A DNA stretch of 64,000 bases from Echinicola jeungdonensis (GTDB lineage Bacteria; Bacteroidota; Bacteroidia; Cytophagales; Cyclobacteriaceae). Under the pieces are notes generated by a model, which saw only the letters and a list, made by a program, of their open reading frames with translations, did not search any database and was not told the origin of the DNA. Position numbers and translations under genes: made by a program. Positions 45,112 through 54,015 of this stretch are shown here, piece after piece (within the stretch, counting starts at the first letter, position 1; the number at the start of each line of letters is the position of its first letter). The stretch lies in the NCBI RefSeq assembly GCF_030409905.1, contig NZ_JAUFQT010000002.1:806001-870000 (forward strand), given 5' to 3'.

Positions 45112-45699
45112 GTGCTGGAAACCCTCAAAAGCTGGGATGAAGAGCTTTTTCTTTTTCTCAATGCCCAACATGTAGATTGGTTGGATCCCATCATGTATAC
45201 TTTGACGGGAAAATATATTTGGATTCCCTTGTATGCTTTTTTGGTTTTCCTTACCATAAAAACCTTCAAAAAAAATAGTATATGGGTGTTGTTAGGTATT
45301 GGATTGACAATCCTTATCAGTGACCAAACAACCTCTGGCATTATGAAACCATTCTTTGAAAGGCTACGTCCCTGCCATGATCCAAGATGGGAAGGGATAG
45401 TGTATAATTACCAAAAATGCGGGGGCAGGTATGGATTTGCTTCTTCCCATGCCTCCAATTCATTTGCCGTGGCCGGGTATTTTGTCTTGTTCTTAATTAA
45501 TAAATGCAAATCAATTACCTGGTTGTTCTTTTGGGCGGCCATTGTTTCCTATACCCGGATCTATTTGGGTGTGCATTACCCCTTGGATGTCCTTGTAGGG
45601 GCCTTTATTGGTCTTTTGGCCGCTATTATAGTTTGGTGGATCATTATTAAACTAAAACCAGAGCTGCACCTTAAACACCTCTTCCCCCCTATCCAATAA
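45112..45699 (+). CDS. PAP2 family phosphatase
   Basis: A 195-aa membrane phosphatase with five or six helices. The three-part PAP2 site is present: KPFFERLRPC (about 79-88), SSHASNSFAVAGYF (about 109-122) and SYTRIYLGVHYPLDVLVG (about 145-162), with His and Asp in place. Substrates may be undecaprenyl pyrophosphate or phosphatidic acid. GTG start 2 bp after the hemF stop indicates coupled translation. The N-terminus (LKSWDEELFLFLNAQH) is typical of small Bacteroidota members. Confidence 0.9.
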   Translation: MLETLKSWDEELFLFLNAQHVDWLDPIMYTLTGKYIWIPLYAFLVFLTIKTFKKNSIWVLLGIGLTILISDQTTSGIMKPFFERLRPCHDPRWEGIVYNYQKCGGRYGFASSHASNSFAVAGYFVLFLINKCKSITWLFFWAAIVSYTRIYLGVHYPLDVLVGAFIGLLAAIIVWWIIIKLKPELHLKHLFPPIQ

Positions 45700-45854
45700 G
45701 TCAACCGTATGGATAAATTAATCTTGAATCCTTTTCGGGTTTTCCCTAATAGAAAAGAGCCAAAAACTGAATGCGGAAAATTGCTCCTTTTTTTTCTAAT
45801 ACCAATTATTAGGATATTCCAGCTGATAGGATGTTCAAAATTCACCCAGGAAGC

Positions 45855-46448
45855 TTAGAATTCATATCCCTTGGTCATCCGTTGAATATATTTACCAACT
45901 ATATCAAATTCCAAATTGACCTCATCCCCTACTTTCAGCTGATGAAAATTGGTATGCTCATAGGTGTAAGGTATAATCGCCACAGAAAAGCCCCCTTTTT
46001 TGGAATTGAAGCAAGTGAGACTGGTGCCATTGATGGTAATCGACCCTTTTTCTACAGTTAAATTTCCTTTTTCCGGGTCATAAACAAAGTCAAAAATCCA
46101 ACTTCCATCCTTTTCTGCTATGCCTTCCACTTTTCCCAATTGATCCACATGCCCTTGAACAATATGGCCATCAAATCTTCCATTAGCAGGCATACATCTT
46201 TCTAAATTAATTTTTTTACCAACTTCCCAGGATCCAAGGTTGGTCTTGCTGAGAGTCTCATCAATCGCTGTTACCGTAAAAATATCAGATTGGATATTAA
46301 TAACCGTCAGACATACCCCATTATGAGCAACGGATTGATCTATTTTTAATTCTTGGGTAATAGGTGAATAAATATCAAAATGAACATTTGTCCCTTCCTT
46401 CCGGATGGCCCTTACTTCGCCCAGGGTTTCAATAATTCCCGTAAACAT
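45855..46448 (-). CDS. ribE: Riboflavin synthase, alpha subunit
   Basis: A 197-aa protein of two lumazine-binding barrels. MFTGIIETLG opens the first; NGVCLTV near 43-49 and the second-repeat equivalents GHIVQGHVDQ (about 94-103) and INGTSLTCF (about 138-146) are seen. It dismutates two 6,7-dimethyl-8-ribityllumazine to riboflavin. Note Ala in VAHNGVCLTV where many have Val-Asn; both repeats look complete. No other rib genes nearby. Monocistronic, convergent with PAP2. Confidence 0.96.
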   Translation of the reverse strand: MFTGIIETLGEVRAIRKEGTNVHFDIYSPITQELKIDQSVAHNGVCLTVINIQSDIFTVTAIDETLSKTNLGSWEVGKKINLERCMPANGRFDGHIVQGHVDQLGKVEGIAEKDGSWIFDFVYDPEKGNLTVEKGSITINGTSLTCFNSKKGGFSVAIIPYTYEHTNFHQLKVGDEVNLEFDIVGKYIQRMTKGYEF

Positions 46449-46577
46449 ATTAGAGTTAAAATTTAAACATCAAGCAATAATGGAATTAAGCTATGAATTA
46501 TTAAAATTAAGCCTAATAATCCATTAACTTAGCATAAAAGTAATAAGTTTCCATTAAAAACAGTTCAGGTTTTTTGC

Positions 46578-47243
46578 ATGTTGAATTTAGAAGACACCTA
46601 TTCCCACAAGGGGCAGAGAAAGGCATTGGTTGAGTTGATAAAGAAAAAAGGGATACAGGATGAGGCGGTTTTAAATGCCATCAATACTATTCCAAGGCAT
46701 TTCTTTTTTGAAAGTGCTTTACATTCCCATGCATATGAAGACAAAGCCTTTCCCATAGGGGAAGGTCAAACCATTTCCCAGCCTTTTACCGTTGCTTTCC
46801 AAACTGAATTATTGCAAGTAGAACCAGGGGATAAAGTTTTGGAAATAGGCACTGGTTCGGGCTACCAAGCATCAATTTTATATTTATTGGGTGCAGAATT
46901 GCATACCATTGAATACCAAAAGAAACTTTATGAACAGACCAAAAAGTTTTTACCCAAAATAGGAATTAAGGTCAATTTTTATCATGGAGATGGCTCCCAA
47001 GGCCTCCCTTCACAAGCCCCTTTTGACAAAATAATTGTTACCGCTGCTGCCCCTGAAGTACCAAAAAGCTTATTGCAACAATTAAAAGTTGGTGGGATTT
47101 TGGTCATTCCTATTGGAGGTCGGTTATCCCAAAAAATGATGAAATTTACCAAAAGGTCCCCAAAAAAGATCATTCAGGAGGAATTCGAAAATTTTGCCTT
47201 CGTTCCCCTTTTAGGCAAAGAAGGATGGGAAGGCTCCAAATAA
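46578..47243 (+). CDS. pcm: Protein-L-isoaspartate O-methyltransferase
   Basis: A 221-aa SAM enzyme that repairs isoaspartyl residues. VLEIGTGSGYQASIL near 93-107 binds SAM, GQTISQPFTVAFQTELL near 63-79 is the substrate-site block of PCMT, and KIIVTAAAPEVP near 151-162 follows. Full length. ATG start after a 129-bp divergent gap shared with riboflavin synthase; an acyl-CoA thioesterase gene follows after 73 bp. Confidence 0.94.
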   Translation: MLNLEDTYSHKGQRKALVELIKKKGIQDEAVLNAINTIPRHFFFESALHSHAYEDKAFPIGEGQTISQPFTVAFQTELLQVEPGDKVLEIGTGSGYQASILYLLGAELHTIEYQKKLYEQTKKFLPKIGIKVNFYHGDGSQGLPSQAPFDKIIVTAAAPEVPKSLLQQLKVGGILVIPIGGRLSQKMMKFTKRSPKKIIQEEFENFAFVPLLGKEGWEGSK

Positions 47244-47316
47244 AATTTTCTGGATTCCCATCTTAATCATCAATAAACTCCCCATATTTTTTATTTTTGG
47301 ATATAAGCAAATAGCT

Positions 47317-47850
47317 ATGGCAAAACAAAAAACTGTAAAAGAATCTGAGGTAGTCATGACCGAAATGGTGCTTCCCAATGATACCAATACGTTGAATAAT
47401 CTAATGGGAGGAAAATTGATGCATTGGATGGATATTGTAGCCGCCATAGCTGCCCAAAAACATTCCAACAGGATTGTAGTTACCGCTGCGGCAGACAGCA
47501 TTTCCTTCAAACATCCTATAGCCCTTGGAAATGTGGTTACCCTAAAGGCCCAGGTGACCCGTTCTTTCAATAGTTCCATGGAAGTTTTCATAGAAGTATG
47601 GGCAGAGGATATTCCAGCCAACAAAAAAACTAAAACCCATAGGGCCTTTTTTACTTTTGTTGCTGTTGACCAAAATGGCCGTCCTATAGAGGTCCCTCAA
47701 TTAAAACCGGAATCCGAACTGGAAAAGGAATTATTTGATGGTGCCTTGAGGAGGCGGCAATTAAGATTGGTCCTTGCCCAAAGGATGGACCCCAAAGATG
47801 CTGTAGAATTAAAATCCATTTTTAATTTTCAGGATGGCCCACCCAAATAA
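47317..47850 (+). CDS. Acyl-CoA thioesterase, hotdog fold
   Basis: A 177-aa hotdog protein of the YciA/ACOT group. VLPNDTNTLNNLMGGKLMHWMD near 14-35 (here named only) includes the conserved Asn and Gly-Gly, with the catalytic Asp in HWMDIVAA and the ISFKHPI stretch near 64-70. It hydrolyses acyl-CoA esters. The C-terminus (about 130-177) is an added helical segment rich in Lys and Asp. Start ATG; plausible membership of a run with pcm upstream and two unknown genes downstream. Confidence 0.9.
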   Translation: MAKQKTVKESEVVMTEMVLPNDTNTLNNLMGGKLMHWMDIVAAIAAQKHSNRIVVTAAADSISFKHPIALGNVVTLKAQVTRSFNSSMEVFIEVWAEDIPANKKTKTHRAFFTFVAVDQNGRPIEVPQLKPESELEKELFDGALRRRQLRLVLAQRMDPKDAVELKSIFNFQDGPPK

Positions 47851-47940
47851 GGCTTAATTGCAAATCAATTAAAGTAAAACTCCGCCCTCCTAACAGGGGG
47901 TTGGGTTGCTTTCAGACAATTTTTTGACCAATTTAGCCCA

Positions 47941-48552
47941 ATGGAAGAAATGGATTTAAATAGCTTAAAGTTATTTTTGGAAGAGGAACTTGTTCTTATT
48001 CCAAGTGAATTGAAAGAAATTCAATTGGCACAAAAACTCAAAAAACAATTTGAAGGCCAGGAAGAGGATGAAGAAGATAATATTATCTCGGAGATGGGTT
48101 CTTCTTCTCAAGTAGCTTCTAATGGTAATTTAATGGAACAAGAGGAACGCGCATACCTGGAAAAAAATCAAAAGCTACAATATGAAGGGGAAATCGAAAA
48201 GGGCCTTTTGATTATTTACCAGGGAAAGCAATTGGATAATAATATCAGGGAGTTTCTTTTTAAAATTTTAGGGGCCATTTCATTTTCTTTAAAAGATATT
48301 GCCTTGGTGTCCTCCGAATCCCTTTCCATAGCTCAAGACAATAGTATTGAACAATTGGATCCCCACAAAGTCATTGTATTTGGAAAAATAAATCATACCA
48401 TTGCAGGGCTCAATACGGCATTTTATGAAATTATCACAGAAGGAGAAAGGGAATTTTTATTTGCAGATGACTTGGTTGCTATTTTTGAGGATGAAACCTT
48501 AAAAAGGAAACTATGGAAAATACTCCAAGTATTTTTTAATATCAATAAGTAA
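47941..48552 (+). CDS. Unknown protein, HolD (DNA polymerase III psi)-like pattern
   Basis: A 203-aa soluble protein. I do not recognise it by identity. The N-terminal third is acidic and probably disordered (EGQEEDEEDN). From about residue 83 the order of elements recalls HolD: a strand (KGLLIIYQG), a helix ending in LFKILGAISFSLKDIALVSSE, a strand with KVIVFGK, then the tail FADDLVAIFEDETLKRKLWKIL, which parallels the psi ending SPALxxLxxxPxxRxxLWxxI. This is pattern likeness only, and chi/psi are mainly known from Proteobacteria. It lies 11 bp upstream of, and possibly in operon with, DUF3817. Confidence 0.6.
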   Translation: MEEMDLNSLKLFLEEELVLIPSELKEIQLAQKLKKQFEGQEEDEEDNIISEMGSSSQVASNGNLMEQEERAYLEKNQKLQYEGEIEKGLLIIYQGKQLDNNIREFLFKILGAISFSLKDIALVSSESLSIAQDNSIEQLDPHKVIVFGKINHTIAGLNTAFYEIITEGEREFLFADDLVAIFEDETLKRKLWKILQVFFNINK

Positions 48553-48588
48553 GTCCTTCCTTTGTCCCTATTAAAATCCTCTTTGTTC

Positions 48589-48921
48589 ATGAATATTGAA
48601 AAAAAACGAAAAGCCATATACCATTTCCGTTGGATCAGTATTGCAGAAGGAATTTCCTTTCTTTTGCTTCTGTTTGTGGCCATGCCACTCAAATATATGA
48701 TGGAAATGCCTTTTGCGGTAACCTATATGGGCTGGATTCATGGCCTTTTGTTTATTGCCTATGTTTATGCCATTTTTCCAACCAGAAAGATATTAGGGTG
48801 GAATTTTAGAAGGACTTTGATTGGCCTCCTCATGTCCGTTTTACCCTTTGGCCCCTTTCTATTTGACAGGAAGTTGCGGAAAGACCACCGGCAACTTGAG
48901 GAAAATCCTCAACGTTCATAA
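48589..48921 (+). CDS. DUF3817 membrane protein
   Basis: A 110-aa protein with three hydrophobic segments. FRWISIAEGISFLLLLFVAMPLKY near 13-36 (first helix), VTYMGWIHGLLFIAYVYA (second) and RTLIGLLMSVLPFGPFLFDRKL near 75-96 are the DUF3817 pattern (YvaD-like), including the His in GWIHG. Function unknown. The ATG at 48589 is preferred over TTG 48562. It stands between the HolD-like gene and the kinase-fold gene (12 bp downstream), so these three may be one unit. Confidence 0.88.
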   Translation: MNIEKKRKAIYHFRWISIAEGISFLLLLFVAMPLKYMMEMPFAVTYMGWIHGLLFIAYVYAIFPTRKILGWNFRRTLIGLLMSVLPFGPFLFDRKLRKDHRQLEENPQRS

Positions 48922-48933
48922 CCTTAGGATAAT

Positions 48934-49956
48934 ATGGTATTGATCAGTAAAAAGAAGCATATCTACCCCATCAGCACAGGGCTTAGAAGGTACCTGATCA
49001 AATATGGTCGAGAAGTGGATATTCCCATTCATTATAGGGAATTATTGAGATTCAGTAGTTCGATTGCCCTGTATGATTTCAAGGGAAATGACACCTTGTG
49101 GGAAACTGTTTTTTATGATGAATATGATAGATTGGATATTCATTATAACCTCAAAAAAATCTATGCCATTCTAAAAGCTGAAGGTGACATGAGCGTCATG
49201 CAGCACCTTTATGTTGACCGGGTGGATTTATGTGTTTATGGCAATACCAAGCCATTCCGGGTAAGGATAGTCAATCAAATCAATGATAATTTTGATTATT
49301 TCTACATAAAACATGCAGATGCTTCTCGCGTGTATGGCCTTCAATTGGAACATTTGCTCTCTCCCAATAGAATTAATTTTATGGTGTATCAGGACACCCT
49401 GATCGAGGAACATATCGCAGGAATCCCAGGGGAACAATTTATGAAACATCATATCCACGACCCCCACCTCAATCCCATTAGGATTTCAAAGGAGTTTGTC
49501 AAATTCAATGAAAGGTGTTTTGTAAGGCTTCTTGGTGACATGCATTCATCCAATTTTGTCGTGGATGTAACCCCTGATTTTGAAGAAACCCATTACAGAA
49601 TAAGGGCAATTGACTTTGACCAACAGTCCTATGAAGGAAAAAAATCAATTTACCTGCCCCAATATTTCAAACAAAACAACACTTTGATTCAACTTGGCAT
49701 CAAGCATATTACTCCTGAATCTATGGTCCAATATCAAAGGGAAGAAAGAGCTTTGATCGCTACTAGGCTAAAATCTTCCACCAGGGAAATTGAAGACATC
49801 CTAAAAAGTATGGAAAATGACATCATTTCCCCTCAGGAAAATGTGGAGTACCTTAGAAATGACCTGGCCAAGCATTATAGAAATAGCATATTCTTGAAGT
49901 GCAACAGTATGGGGGAAATCCTGAGATTGAGTTTAAAACAGGTCCTTCATAAATAG
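48934..49956 (+). CDS. Unrecognised protein with an aminoglycoside-kinase-like (APH/protein kinase) fold
   Basis: A 340-aa soluble protein with no name that I know. The kinase elements are visible in order: beta3-like Lys126 in YFYIKHAD, a helix-C-type Glu139 in GLQLEHLL, a hinge IEEHIAGIPGE (about 157-167), catalytic-loop G201-D202-MHSS-N207 (HGDxxxxN with Leu for His), and the metal Asp227 in IDFDQ. These are the residues for ATP and Mg2+ binding and phosphotransfer. Substrate is unknown; it could be small-molecule, protein or inactive. Start ATG is 12 bp after DUF3817. The N-terminal 100 residues are beta-rich and not recognised. Confidence 0.72.
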   Translation: MVLISKKKHIYPISTGLRRYLIKYGREVDIPIHYRELLRFSSSIALYDFKGNDTLWETVFYDEYDRLDIHYNLKKIYAILKAEGDMSVMQHLYVDRVDLCVYGNTKPFRVRIVNQINDNFDYFYIKHADASRVYGLQLEHLLSPNRINFMVYQDTLIEEHIAGIPGEQFMKHHIHDPHLNPIRISKEFVKFNERCFVRLLGDMHSSNFVVDVTPDFEETHYRIRAIDFDQQSYEGKKSIYLPQYFKQNNTLIQLGIKHITPESMVQYQREERALIATRLKSSTREIEDILKSMENDIISPQENVEYLRNDLAKHYRNSIFLKCNSMGEILRLSLKQVLHK

Positions 49957-50403
49957 GATGTCCATTTTTTTTTGAGAAAAATTCAGGAGGTCAATTACCT
50001 CTTAAAATAAATCGAAATCAGGCTTAATTGTTTATTTTTTATTAGATAATTACTTGCTACTCCTAAATTTTTATTCGATGAGGGACTGTTGTAATATTTG
50101 TTTTCTCCATTGGAAAAGGGACAGGGGCCTAAAAATATCTTTGCTAACCATCTAGACCAACTATTTATGATCTTTACCTTTATCCTATTTTTTATTCAAA
50201 AAAAACATTTTTTTCATGGAATTTTATTATAAAAATATCCAACAAAATTTAAACAATGTCGTAACATCTATAGTTAATCATTTAAAGGGGCAGGAAAAAA
50301 TCCTGATCGGGATTTAGGCCCAAATAATTGTATTTAGAATTTTAAATTTTAATGAACCTTTTTGAGGGTAATTATTTTAGTTAAACTTAAAAACGAGTAG
50401 AAC
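49957..50403. other. Intergenic region upstream of dps
   Basis: A 447-bp AT-rich gap with no open frame of note. TATCTTTG at 50136-50143 is an exact -7 consensus with TTG at 50110-50112 (23-bp spacer), so a transcript may begin near 50150, about 250 nt before dps; it could be a long leader or a small RNA. No hairpin or repeat stands out. Confidence 0.4.
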
Positions 50404-50891
50404 ATGAACACAACCGAAAAAAGAGTATTTAAAAAATTAGGTTATAACAAGGATGAATCCGAAAAAATTGTTGAATCCCTAAACACACTATTAGCTAATT
50501 ATCATGTTCATTATCAAAAACTTAGAAACTTCCATTGGAATGTAACTGGAGGTGACTTTTTGATCTTCATGAAAAATTTGAAGAGCTTTATAATGAAGCC
50601 TTCGAAAATATAGATTTAATTGCAGAAAGAATCCGGGTATTTGGTATGACTCCCTTCAGCCTAATCAGGGAGTACCTGGAAAATGCAGAAATTAAGGAGG
50701 TTGGCACTGATGTGCCATCTGATGAAATGGTAAAAGAAGTGCTTAGGGACTTTGAAATCTTGGCAGAAAACATGAATGAATGTGCAGAAAGGGTTGCCGA
50801 CTTAGGTGATTCTGCCACAGAGGATATGTTAATTGCTATGATAAAAAGTATCGAGTTGCATCATTGGATGTTAACTTCATTTCTTAAGTAA
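50404..50891 (+). pseudogene. dps: Dps/ferritin-like DNA-protection protein, frameshifted
   Basis: The N-terminal frame (50404-50556) reads LNTLLANYHVHYQKLRNFHWNVTGGDF, with the Dps His-Trp-Asn signature (split into parts for naming), and then loses frame at a run of five T (50557-50561) where six are needed to give FFDLHEKFEELYNEAF. The rest, with the ferroxidase Asp/Glu positions and IAERIRVFGMTPFS, is intact in the next frame to 50891. Restored length about 162 aa. Dps stores iron and shields DNA from peroxide. Either a dead gene or a single-base sequence error. It is followed by a strong terminator. Confidence 0.85.
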
Positions 50892-50910
50892 TTTAAGGGA
50901 CATTTAAAAT

Positions 50911-50947
50911 AAAAAATCCCCGGTCAATATTGACCGGGGATTTTTTT
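50911..50947. terminator. Bidirectional terminator, dps and ppc
   Basis: A near-uninterrupted palindrome: AAATCCCCGGTCAA, then TA, then TTGACCGGGGATTT, with an A run before and seven T after. It lies between convergent dps and ppc and should stop both. Confidence 0.92.
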
Positions 50948-50963
50948 ATGGATTATGTTTGAA

Positions 50964-53513
50964 TTAGGCTGCGTTTCTTGCTGCATTGATAATTCCAAAC
51001 ATAGTTCTCAAAATCAAATTTTGAAGTACTGCATCCTCTTTACCATTTTCCAACATGGTTTGGATGGCATATTGCTGAATGGTAATTAATGGCAATACGA
51101 TTTTCTCACGGATTTCTATGGATTCTTTGCTCACGCTATTATCAGAAAGCAATTCATTTAGGTTTGAAATTTCTAAAATCTTGTCGTAAGACCTTTTATA
51201 TTCCTCATACATTAAGTTCCAGAAATCTCCGTATGAATCACTATCCTTCAAATATGCAGTTGATGGGTAAAAGGACTTTGCCAGCGATTGCATGGAATTT
51301 CCCAAAAGTGATTTAAAGAACAAGGAATCATTATACAGTTTTTTCACCTGTTCTATTTTACCTTTCTTCTCCATCTCTTCGATGGCTTTTCCTACCCCAT
51401 AAAAACCAGGGATATTTTGTTTCATTTGAGCCCAGGATCCTACAAAAGGAATGGCCCTGAGATCCTCAAATTTCATCCCTTCGCCTTTACTTCTTTTAAG
51501 TGGTCGTGAACCAATATTGGTTTTCCCAAAGAATTTAAGAGGTGTTACTTTTTCAAGATACGGAACAAATTGAGGATGACTCTTGAATTCTTTATACGAT
51601 TGATAACTAATATCAGCCATTTCATCAATTAATTCCCGCTGTTCATCCGTTAACCGGTTTTCAACACTTGGGTAAAGATGGTTTTCCAACCCAGCACTCA
51701 AAAGCTGTTCAAGGTTGTATGTACAAGAAACTTGTTTACCATAATTAGCAGAAATAGTCTGCCCCTGAATGGTAACTTGGATTTCTTCATTTTCCACTTG
51801 GTCACCTAGTGATGCATAGAAGTTATGCATATTTCCACCTCCCCTTGCTGGAGGTCCTCCCCTACCATCAAAGAAGACCACGCTTACTTCATTGTTCCGG
51901 GAAACTTTGGTCAACTCTTCTTTGGCTCTTAGGATGGACCAATTGGCTCTGATATATCCGCCATCCTTGGTTCCATCGGAGAAGCCCAACATGATACTTT
52001 GCTTACCCTTTCTGGATTTAAGGTGTGCCTTGTAAATATCATTTTTATACAGCTGTTGCATAATTCCAGGTGCTGCAGCCAAATCATCAATAGTTTCAAA
52101 CAATGGAACAATGTCCAACTTCAAATCCCCCTCTTTGCCCAATATCAATTTGTTCAATTGGTACACTTGCAGGATATGAAGAGCAGATTGGGAGTTAGAA
52201 ATTATATAACGGTGAAGCCCTTCTTCCCCATTATTTTTCTGAACATCCTTAATGGAAGCAATACTTTTCAGCATTTCCTGATGGAATTCATCATTAAGGT
52301 CACTTGTATTAGGCAACTCTTTGATGGAAAGAATTTTTTCTATTTTTTCATCTTCGGATGCAGCTTCATACTTTTTCAGGCCTTCAGGACCTTCCAAAAC
52401 CTGAATAATTTCCTTCCAAAGGGCTTCATGTTTCCGGCTGTCCTGCCGCATGTCCATGCTGGCAAAGTAAAAACCAAAAACTTTAACTTTAAGGATAAAT
52501 TCATCCAACAAGTCAACAAAAAGACCCTCGTGGTGTTTGTTGATCATTTCCCTGACCTCTTCCAATACCTTCAAAAGGTCTTCTTTTGACCGGAAAACTT
52601 TTTTGCCACCGTAAAGGGTATTATAAATACCTTTTTCTGCCTCAATCATCAATGGCTCCACTTTCTTAAAAGTAAGTCTTCTTCTTACTTTTCTAAGGTC
52701 TCTATATAGGCATTTTAAAATGGTCTCCTGTAATTTACTAGCTACACTTTCAGTGATATCATGGGTCACATATGGGTTACCATCCCTATCTCCACCTGGC
52801 CAGAATCCAACCCGTAATAAGTTGGGGTTATCCCATTCATTTAATGGTATGTCTAGCTTTCTCAAAACCCGAACCAGAATATCCGGAATGCTTTTGTAAA
52901 ATACGTTTTCCAAGAACCAACACAGGCTTACTGCCTCATCATAGGGAGATGGTTTTTCTTTATTGATAAAAGCAGTTTTGCCCAATTGCCTCAACAATAA
53001 ATCAATATTTCCCAGATCATTGTTTCTGATGGCACTTTCAAGGTCGGTAATGATGGCTAAAACGTTACCAGGATAAAACTGAGTGGGGTGTGCGGTAAGG
53101 GTTAACCTGATAGAAAAAGTCTTGAGTTTTTCTATCAAGGCTTCTTTCTTTTTATCACTTTCTGCCCGGGAAATAAGGGCATTCATTGAACCTTTTCCCT
53201 TAACATCATTGATTTTTTCAAATGCCGCATCCTCGATAGAATCGAATAGTACCACTTGTCTTTCCACATACTGCACAAATTGGAATAGCAGACTTTGCCT
53301 TTCTTTGACGTTTGTGGAAGGCATTAAATCATCAAAAAATTGATCGATGATTTCCTTAGGAGTCTTTTTGTTTTCAAATCCCTTTTGACAAGAAGTGGTT
53401 AAAATGGGAAGCAATGTCCCAGTCCTGTAAATATTGTCAAAAGGCAAATCAAGAAATAAACTGTTATAAATGGTAAATCTCTTAGCTACCTCGGTTTGGT
53501 AATTATTATGCAT
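50964..53513 (-). CDS. ppc: Phosphoenolpyruvate carboxylase
   Basis: An 849-aa enzyme that fixes bicarbonate on PEP to give oxaloacetate. The catalytic-His block LTAHPTQFYPGN is near 137-148, GGDRDGNPYVT near 241-251, LGFSDGTKDGGYI near 507-519 and GRGGPPARGGG near 550-560. It departs from E. coli Ppc in having Asp in FDGRGG where FHGRGG is usual, and in ending RNAA instead of the almost invariant xNTG. These may be features of the short Bacteroidota branch. Single gene; a 502-bp divergent gap lies upstream with an ATCAAATTTGAT palindrome at 53552-53563. Confidence 0.94.
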   Translation of the reverse strand: MHNNYQTEVAKRFTIYNSLFLDLPFDNIYRTGTLLPILTTSCQKGFENKKTPKEIIDQFFDDLMPSTNVKERQSLLFQFVQYVERQVVLFDSIEDAAFEKINDVKGKGSMNALISRAESDKKKEALIEKLKTFSIRLTLTAHPTQFYPGNVLAIITDLESAIRNNDLGNIDLLLRQLGKTAFINKEKPSPYDEAVSLCWFLENVFYKSIPDILVRVLRKLDIPLNEWDNPNLLRVGFWPGGDRDGNPYVTHDITESVASKLQETILKCLYRDLRKVRRRLTFKKVEPLMIEAEKGIYNTLYGGKKVFRSKEDLLKVLEEVREMINKHHEGLFVDLLDEFILKVKVFGFYFASMDMRQDSRKHEALWKEIIQVLEGPEGLKKYEAASEDEKIEKILSIKELPNTSDLNDEFHQEMLKSIASIKDVQKNNGEEGLHRYIISNSQSALHILQVYQLNKLILGKEGDLKLDIVPLFETIDDLAAAPGIMQQLYKNDIYKAHLKSRKGKQSIMLGFSDGTKDGGYIRANWSILRAKEELTKVSRNNEVSVVFFDGRGGPPARGGGNMHNFYASLGDQVENEEIQVTIQGQTISANYGKQVSCTYNLEQLLSAGLENHLYPSVENRLTDEQRELIDEMADISYQSYKEFKSHPQFVPYLEKVTPLKFFGKTNIGSRPLKRSKGEGMKFEDLRAIPFVGSWAQMKQNIPGFYGVGKAIEEMEKKGKIEQVKKLYNDSLFFKSLLGNSMQSLAKSFYPSTAYLKDSDSYGDFWNLMYEEYKRSYDKILEISNLNELLSDNSVSKESIEIREKIVLPLITIQQYAIQTMLENGKEDAVLQNLILRTMFGIINAARNAA

Positions 53514-54015
53514 AAGCTTAAATCGCTGGTTTGAATTAAAATTTTAAATTAATCAAATTTGATCGATTTTTAAACATTCCCATCAAAATTAGTAAAAAAC
53601 CTGAATTGTAAACATGAAAAATGATCATTTATTACTTTTTACACAATATTTCTAAACTTTCACAATCAAATCATTAATCAAACCACTAGTTTTTTAAAAT
53701 AGTTAAATTTGGCTTTTCTTTAATAATAAATGGGAAATTGGGCCCAAAATCAAAGACTTATTTACAAACCAGACATTTCCCCCAATTTCCTTAACCATTC
53801 TTCCATTAAAAATTTGGAAACCAAACAACATTACGGTTTAGTTTAAAATTATTAATGGCCAAATAAAGAATCCCATCCATAAAAAATGGAACCCTTGAAC
53901 TATTCTTCTGAAATATTAAACTTTTATATCTTTTCAATAAAAGATTTTCAATTCAAAAAAAATAACCTTCAAACCTTATTTATTAATTTGGAATTTAGTT
54001 TTAATTCTATCATTC
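53514..54015. other. Divergent intergenic region, ppc and lactonase
   Basis: A 502-bp very AT-rich gap that must hold promoters for ppc (minus) and the lactonase gene (plus). A perfect 12-bp palindrome ATCAAATTTGAT lies at 53552-53563, 39 bp before the ppc start, in a place suited to an operator. No gene, repeat or other motif is seen. Confidence 0.45.
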
